From an uncultured Spirochaetales bacterium (GTDB lineage Bacteria; Spirochaetota; Spirochaetia; Sphaerochaetales; Sphaerochaetaceae), in the NCBI GenBank assembly GCA_949282255.1, contig CASDPA010000002.1, positions 62,001-126,000 of the forward strand: 64,000 nt of DNA. The letters are read 5' to 3'. Below the pieces are notes generated by a model. It made no database searches. It had not been told where the DNA came from and worked only from the letters and a program-made list of their open reading frames with translations. The translations under genes and the position numbers were made by a program. This document shows, piece by piece, positions 61,041-64,000 of the stretch. Within the stretch, counting starts at the first letter, position 1. Each line of letters begins with the position of its first letter.

Positions 61041-62042
61041 ATGAACGCATGGCAGTTTTTCCAAAACCAGATTTTGGGAATGAAATGGTTGGATGCATTG
61101 ATCTGGACCTGTTTGTCCAAAATAGGAATGGACATGCAAGGACGCATAGGAGGAAGTGTACATTTTTTCATCTATGATGTTCTCAAGATAACAATCCTTC
61201 TTTGTCTCCTTATTTTTATCATTTCCTATATCCAAAGCTATTTTCCTCCAGAGCGCAGCAGGAGGATTTTAGGACGTTTTGGTGGAATTGGCGCGAATAT
61301 CATATCCGCTCTTTTGGGAACAGTGACGCCGTTTTGTTCCTGTTCTTCCATTCCTCTGTTCATCGGTTTCACCAGCTCAGGACTCCCGTTGGGTATGACT
61401 TTCTCCTTTTTGATTTCTTCCCCGATGGTGGATTTGGGCAGCCTTATACTTCTGATGAGTGTCTTTGGATTTAGAATCGCAGCATTATATGTATTGGTCG
61501 GATTGGCAATTGCCATTATCGGAGGAACGGTCATTGAAAAGCTTCACATGGAAAAATATGTGGAAAGCTTTATTCTTTCTGCACAAAATGTAGTTGCGGA
61601 ATCACCCTCTTTTACCATGCTGGACCGTATGAAATATGCCAAGGAGCAGGTTTTTACCACATTCAAGAAGGTATTTCCTTACATCCTGCTTGGCGTAGGA
61701 ATAGGAGCTGCAATCCACTATTGGATACCGGAAAGTTGGATCCAAAACATTTTAGGGGGCAATAATCCATTTGGTGTGATTCTTGCAACACTTGTCGGCA
61801 TACCGATGTATGCGGATATTTTTGGAACCATCCCTATTGCAGAGGCCCTATTTGCAAAAGGCGCACAGCTGGGGACAATCCTGTCCTTCATGATGGCGGT
61901 CACGACACTCAGCCTGCCATCAATCATCATGCTGTGCAAAGCTGTAAAACCGAAATTGCTTGCCTTATTCATTGTAATTTGTACAATCGGCATCATCATT
62001 GTCGGCTACTTTTTCAATGTTTTCCAATCTGTTTTCATATAA
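61041..62042 (+). CDS. YraQ/ArsP-type permease
   Basis: A 333-residue membrane protein with about eight helices. TPFCSCSSIPLFIGF (97-111, Cys99 and Cys101) is the hallmark of the DUF318/YraQ family, which includes ArsP (organoarsenical export) and related metal exporters. A second half repeats the pattern with GVILATLVGIPMYADIFG. I use the second ATG (61041), 8 bases after AAAGGAG; the first is only 2 bases from it. The regulator and a thioredoxin-fold protein flank it. Confidence 0.87.
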   Translation: MNAWQFFQNQILGMKWLDALIWTCLSKIGMDMQGRIGGSVHFFIYDVLKITILLCLLIFIISYIQSYFPPERSRRILGRFGGIGANIISALLGTVTPFCSCSSIPLFIGFTSSGLPLGMTFSFLISSPMVDLGSLILLMSVFGFRIAALYVLVGLAIAIIGGTVIEKLHMEKYVESFILSAQNVVAESPSFTMLDRMKYAKEQVFTTFKKVFPYILLGVGIGAAIHYWIPESWIQNILGGNNPFGVILATLVGIPMYADIFGTIPIAEALFAKGAQLGTILSFMMAVTTLSLPSIIMLCKAVKPKLLALFIVICTIGIIIVGYFFNVFQSVFI

Positions 62043-62059
62043 TCTCGGAGGAATGAAAT

Positions 62060-62413
62060 ATGGGATTTTTCAATAAGAAGAATGAAAGGACTTCCATCTG
62101 TGGTTGCAATTGCACAACAGAGACGATCAGGACGGCAGGAACAGACAACGTATCAAGCCGAATAAAAGTGCTTGGCTCTGGGTGTGCAAAATGCAAAGCA
62201 CTGGAAAGGACGGTGAAAGAGGCGTTAGCTGAGCTGGGAATGGAGACGGCAGTCGAACATGTGACGGATTTTGCTCTGATCGCCTCTTATGGAATAATGA
62301 CCACCCCCGCACTCGTGGTGGATGGGAAAGTGGTATCCTACGGAAAAGTTTTGAACAAGGAAGAGGCAAAGGCGCTTATTCTTAAGGCAAGAGGAGGTCA
62401 AAGCGTCCTTTGA
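62060..62413 (+). CDS. Thioredoxin-fold protein (TM0996/MTH895 type)
   Basis: A 117-residue protein. IKVLGSGCAKCKALERTVKE carries the redox pair CAKC (42-45), and YGIMTTPALVVDGKVVSYGK has the cis-Pro of the fold. This is the 'small redox disulfide protein 2' family often paired with YraQ permeases. In front lies an extra cysteine tail CGCNC (14-18), a possible metal site not usual in the short family. It should deliver or reduce a metal-thiol cargo for the permease. Confidence 0.85.
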   Translation: MGFFNKKNERTSICGCNCTTETIRTAGTDNVSSRIKVLGSGCAKCKALERTVKEALAELGMETAVEHVTDFALIASYGIMTTPALVVDGKVVSYGKVLNKEEAKALILKARGGQSVL

Positions 62414-62429
62414 TGCCTCCCCTTCCTTT

Positions 62430-62460
62430 ACAGCCGGATGTGGAACTCCGGCTGTTTTTT
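62430..62460 (+). terminator. Terminator of the metal operon
   Basis: ACAGCCGGA and TCCGGCTGT form a 9-bp stem around 8 bases, followed by six T. Confidence 0.9.
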
Positions 62461-62590
62461 CAGATGGAATCAACAAAAAGGGATACTGAAGCACCATGCG
62501 TGATCATTTATTCAAACCTATGTCACTTTCTCAAATAATCTGCATTATCACTGCTATGGTTTGAACGTTTGGCACTTCCAAGGTGAAAAA

Positions 62591-63133
62591 TCAGTATTTC
62601 GATCCCGCCTTGCTGAATGCAAGCACTATGCTTTCGATGCCTAGAAGAACAAGATACGTTCCTACCAGATACACAGTTGAAAGCACTGCATACCAAGGAG
62701 AGAGAACAAGCAGGAAGCCAAGGACTATTCCGATTATATTCAGAATAAGCAGGCAATAATATGTTGCATTGCTGATGAGAAACCTTATCCCATCCAGCCT
62801 GGTCAACCGGGCTATGCAGTGTGTTATGAACCATATCGGGAACAACAGGCTCAAAACCAAGGCTCCAGCCCGCGGATATGCAATCAGCATGACGCCGGAC
62901 ATTACGCTGAGAATACCGGAAATAAGAGAGAGCATAGGTCCGAATCCCGTGAACCGTTCAGCTCGTATATACATCACAATATCGCCGATGCCCATCAGGA
63001 TTGCAAGAATTCCATAAATGAGAACTAATGCCATCACTGCTTCAAGCGGACATGTGTATGTATATATTCCAAGGACTACCAGAATCAATCCGATAATGAA
63101 TTCAAGCCATCCGAAACCGGAACGTCTAATCAT
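62591..63133 (-). CDS. HdeD-like membrane protein (DUF308)
   Basis: The 180-residue protein has about six membrane helices arranged as three DUF308 hairpins: LEFIIGLILVVLGIYTYTCP, then ALVLIYGILAILMGIGDIVM and LISGILSVMSGVMLIAYPRA. HdeD of E. coli belongs to acid-stress response; the family is widespread and the role here is unknown. It overlaps ftsH by 4 bases, so it is co-transcribed with the protease gene. Confidence 0.82.
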   Translation of the reverse strand: MIRRSGFGWLEFIIGLILVVLGIYTYTCPLEAVMALVLIYGILAILMGIGDIVMYIRAERFTGFGPMLSLISGILSVMSGVMLIAYPRAGALVLSLLFPIWFITHCIARLTRLDGIRFLISNATYYCLLILNIIGIVLGFLLVLSPWYAVLSTVYLVGTYLVLLGIESIVLAFSKAGSKY

Positions 63134-64000
63134 TTTGCACCTCCTTCAAGAATATTCATAAACTCATCCCCTGTGATCGTTTCCTTCTCATAAAGGAATT
63201 TGGCAAGCTCATGGAGCTTAGTCTTGTTATCTTCCAAAATCTTCTTTGCCTTCGCATGCTGCTTCTCAACCAGAGCCACGACCTCATCGTCTATCTCCTT
63301 CTGGGTTTCAGCAGAACAGGCAAGCGATGCATCCCCGCCAAGATACTGGTTGTTCACCGTTTCAAGGGCGACCATTCCAAACGAATTGCTCATGCCATAC
63401 TGCGTTATCATAGCCCGGGCAAGTTTTGTCGCCTGCTCGATATCGTTTGACGCGCCGGTGGTTATCTCTCCGAATATGACCTCTTCGGCAGCCCGTCCTC
63501 CAGTATATGTTGCAATCTTGTTCTCGATCTCTTCCTTAGTCATTAAATACTTGTCGCCAGTATCAACCTGCATTGTATATCCAAGCGCGCCGGAAGTCCT
63601 TGGGATTATCGTGATCTTCTGTACAGGAGCCGAATGTGACTGCATCGCCGCCACAAGCGCATGTCCGATCTCGTGGTAGGAGACAACCATCTTCTCCGTG
63701 TCTGAGAGCATGGCGTTCTTCTTCTGATAACCTGCAATGACAACCTCTATACTTTCCTCCAGGTCAGCTTCATTGACAACCGTCCTGTTGTTTCTCACAG
63801 CCCTGAGAGCAGCCTCGTTTATGATATTTGCAAGCTCTGCGCCTGAAGCTCCGGATGCCATGCGCGCTATTGTATGCAGATCGACATCATCGGCCATCTT
63901 TATCTTCTTTGCATGTACCCGGAGTATTGCCTCACGCCCCGCAAGATCTGGAAGCTCGACAGGTACGCGGCGATCAAAACGTCCAGGACGGGTAAGTGCC
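63130..64000 (-). CDS. ftsH: ATP-dependent zinc metalloprotease FtsH (C-terminal part, cut by the window edge)
   Basis: FtsH degrades misfolded membrane and regulatory proteins. The frame continues to the window edge: LTRPGRFDRRVPVELPDLAG is the AAA second region of homology, and HTIARMASGASGAELANIIN is sensor/lid. VVSYHEIGHALVAAM holds the zinc site HEIGH, and GGRAAEEVIFGEITTGASND completes the protease. The C-terminal ~290 residues are seen; the N-terminal membrane part lies outside. The HflK/HflC genes at the left end are its presumed modulators. HdeD overlaps its stop. Confidence 0.95.
   Translation of the reverse strand, partial: ALTRPGRFDRRVPVELPDLAGREAILRVHAKKIKMADDVDLHTIARMASGASGAELANIINEAALRAVRNNRTVVNEADLEESIEVVIAGYQKKNAMLSDTEKMVVSYHEIGHALVAAMQSHSAPVQKITIIPRTSGALGYTMQVDTGDKYLMTKEEIENKIATYTGGRAAEEVIFGEITTGASNDIEQATKLARAMITQYGMSNSFGMVALETVNNQYLGGDASLACSAETQKEIDDEVVALVEKQHAKAKKILEDNKTKLHELAKFLYEKETITGDEFMNILEGGAK

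Noticed and set aside
1-64000. CRISPR arrays, insertion sequences, prophage genes, attachment sites
   Set aside because: No periodic repeats, transposase, integrase, terminal inverted repeats or phage structural genes were seen anywhere in the window.

Overview
The window looks like a chromosomal stretch of a Spirochaetota bacterium, most likely Sphaerochaetaceae or a close relative. This is inferred from content, since there is no rRNA. The signs are a pyrophosphate-dependent phosphofructokinase, ABC binding proteins whose signal peptides end in FAGGAKEES or FANGSSES, a small spirochaete-type zinc-ribbon protein, a degenerate omega-like RNA polymerase subunit, and dense operons with 1-4 base overlaps. 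There are no prophage, IS or CRISPR elements; almost every gene is chromosomal housekeeping or transport.

Layout. 1-7 kb: metG with a small downstream gene (leftward), divergent from hflK-hflC-GNAT-FAH hydrolase, then an Imm5-like gene. 7.1-8.0 kb: tRNA-Leu(GAG) and tRNA-Met(CAT), each with its own promoter and terminator, then an AT-rich gap with a possible gene relic. 8-17.5 kb: an LCM-type methyltransferase, asnA, mscL, aroG with a DJ-1 gene, an operon of ArsC-like / YycJ-like hydrolase / acyl-CoA ligase, asnS and an orphan LuxR-type regulator. 17.7-22.7 kb: a candidate small RNA, a YaiI-type gene, pfp, yhbY and a second acyl-CoA ligase. 22.7-29.1 kb: a complete phosphate operon (pstS-pstC-pstA-pstB-phoU-phoB-phoR, leftward) behind phased PHO-box-like repeats. 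29.1-38 kb: folC, an NFACT-family gene, a probable membrane pseudokinase, then leftward miaA, omega, cytidylate kinase-like, yicC, a zinc-ribbon gene and small unknowns.

38-46 kb: polyamine uptake (potA-potB-potC plus two tandem potD lipoproteins), convergent with a methylthioadenosine-salvage-like trio (deaminase, MtnA-like, MtnP-like). 45.5-52.5 kb: an exported FKBP isomerase, YhcH and a second cytidylate kinase-like protein, the flavodiiron protein FprA, and a dat-ddc pair for 1,3-diaminopropane synthesis. 52.5-54.5 kb: a sodium-pump decarboxylase beta subunit, a 45-residue membrane protein and a tandem PII-like protein. 54.6-60.4 kb: a maltodextrin-type operon (binding protein, two permeases, LacI regulator, malQ) with two CG-centred operators. 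60.6-62.5 kb: an ArsR regulator, a YraQ/ArsP-type permease and a thioredoxin-fold protein with matching 20-bp inverted repeats before the regulator and the permease. 62.6-64 kb: an HdeD-like protein and the C-terminal part of ftsH, cut by the window edge.

How the genes fit together: hflK/hflC and ftsH suggest an intact membrane-protease control system. Polyamine chemistry recurs (uptake, diaminopropane synthesis, methylthioadenosine salvage). Several genes (hflK, the Imm5-like gene, aroG, the deaminase) have a good -10 box only 6-8 bases before the start codon and no Shine-Dalgarno, which suggests leaderless mRNAs. All functions are read from sequence motifs alone; no database search was possible.
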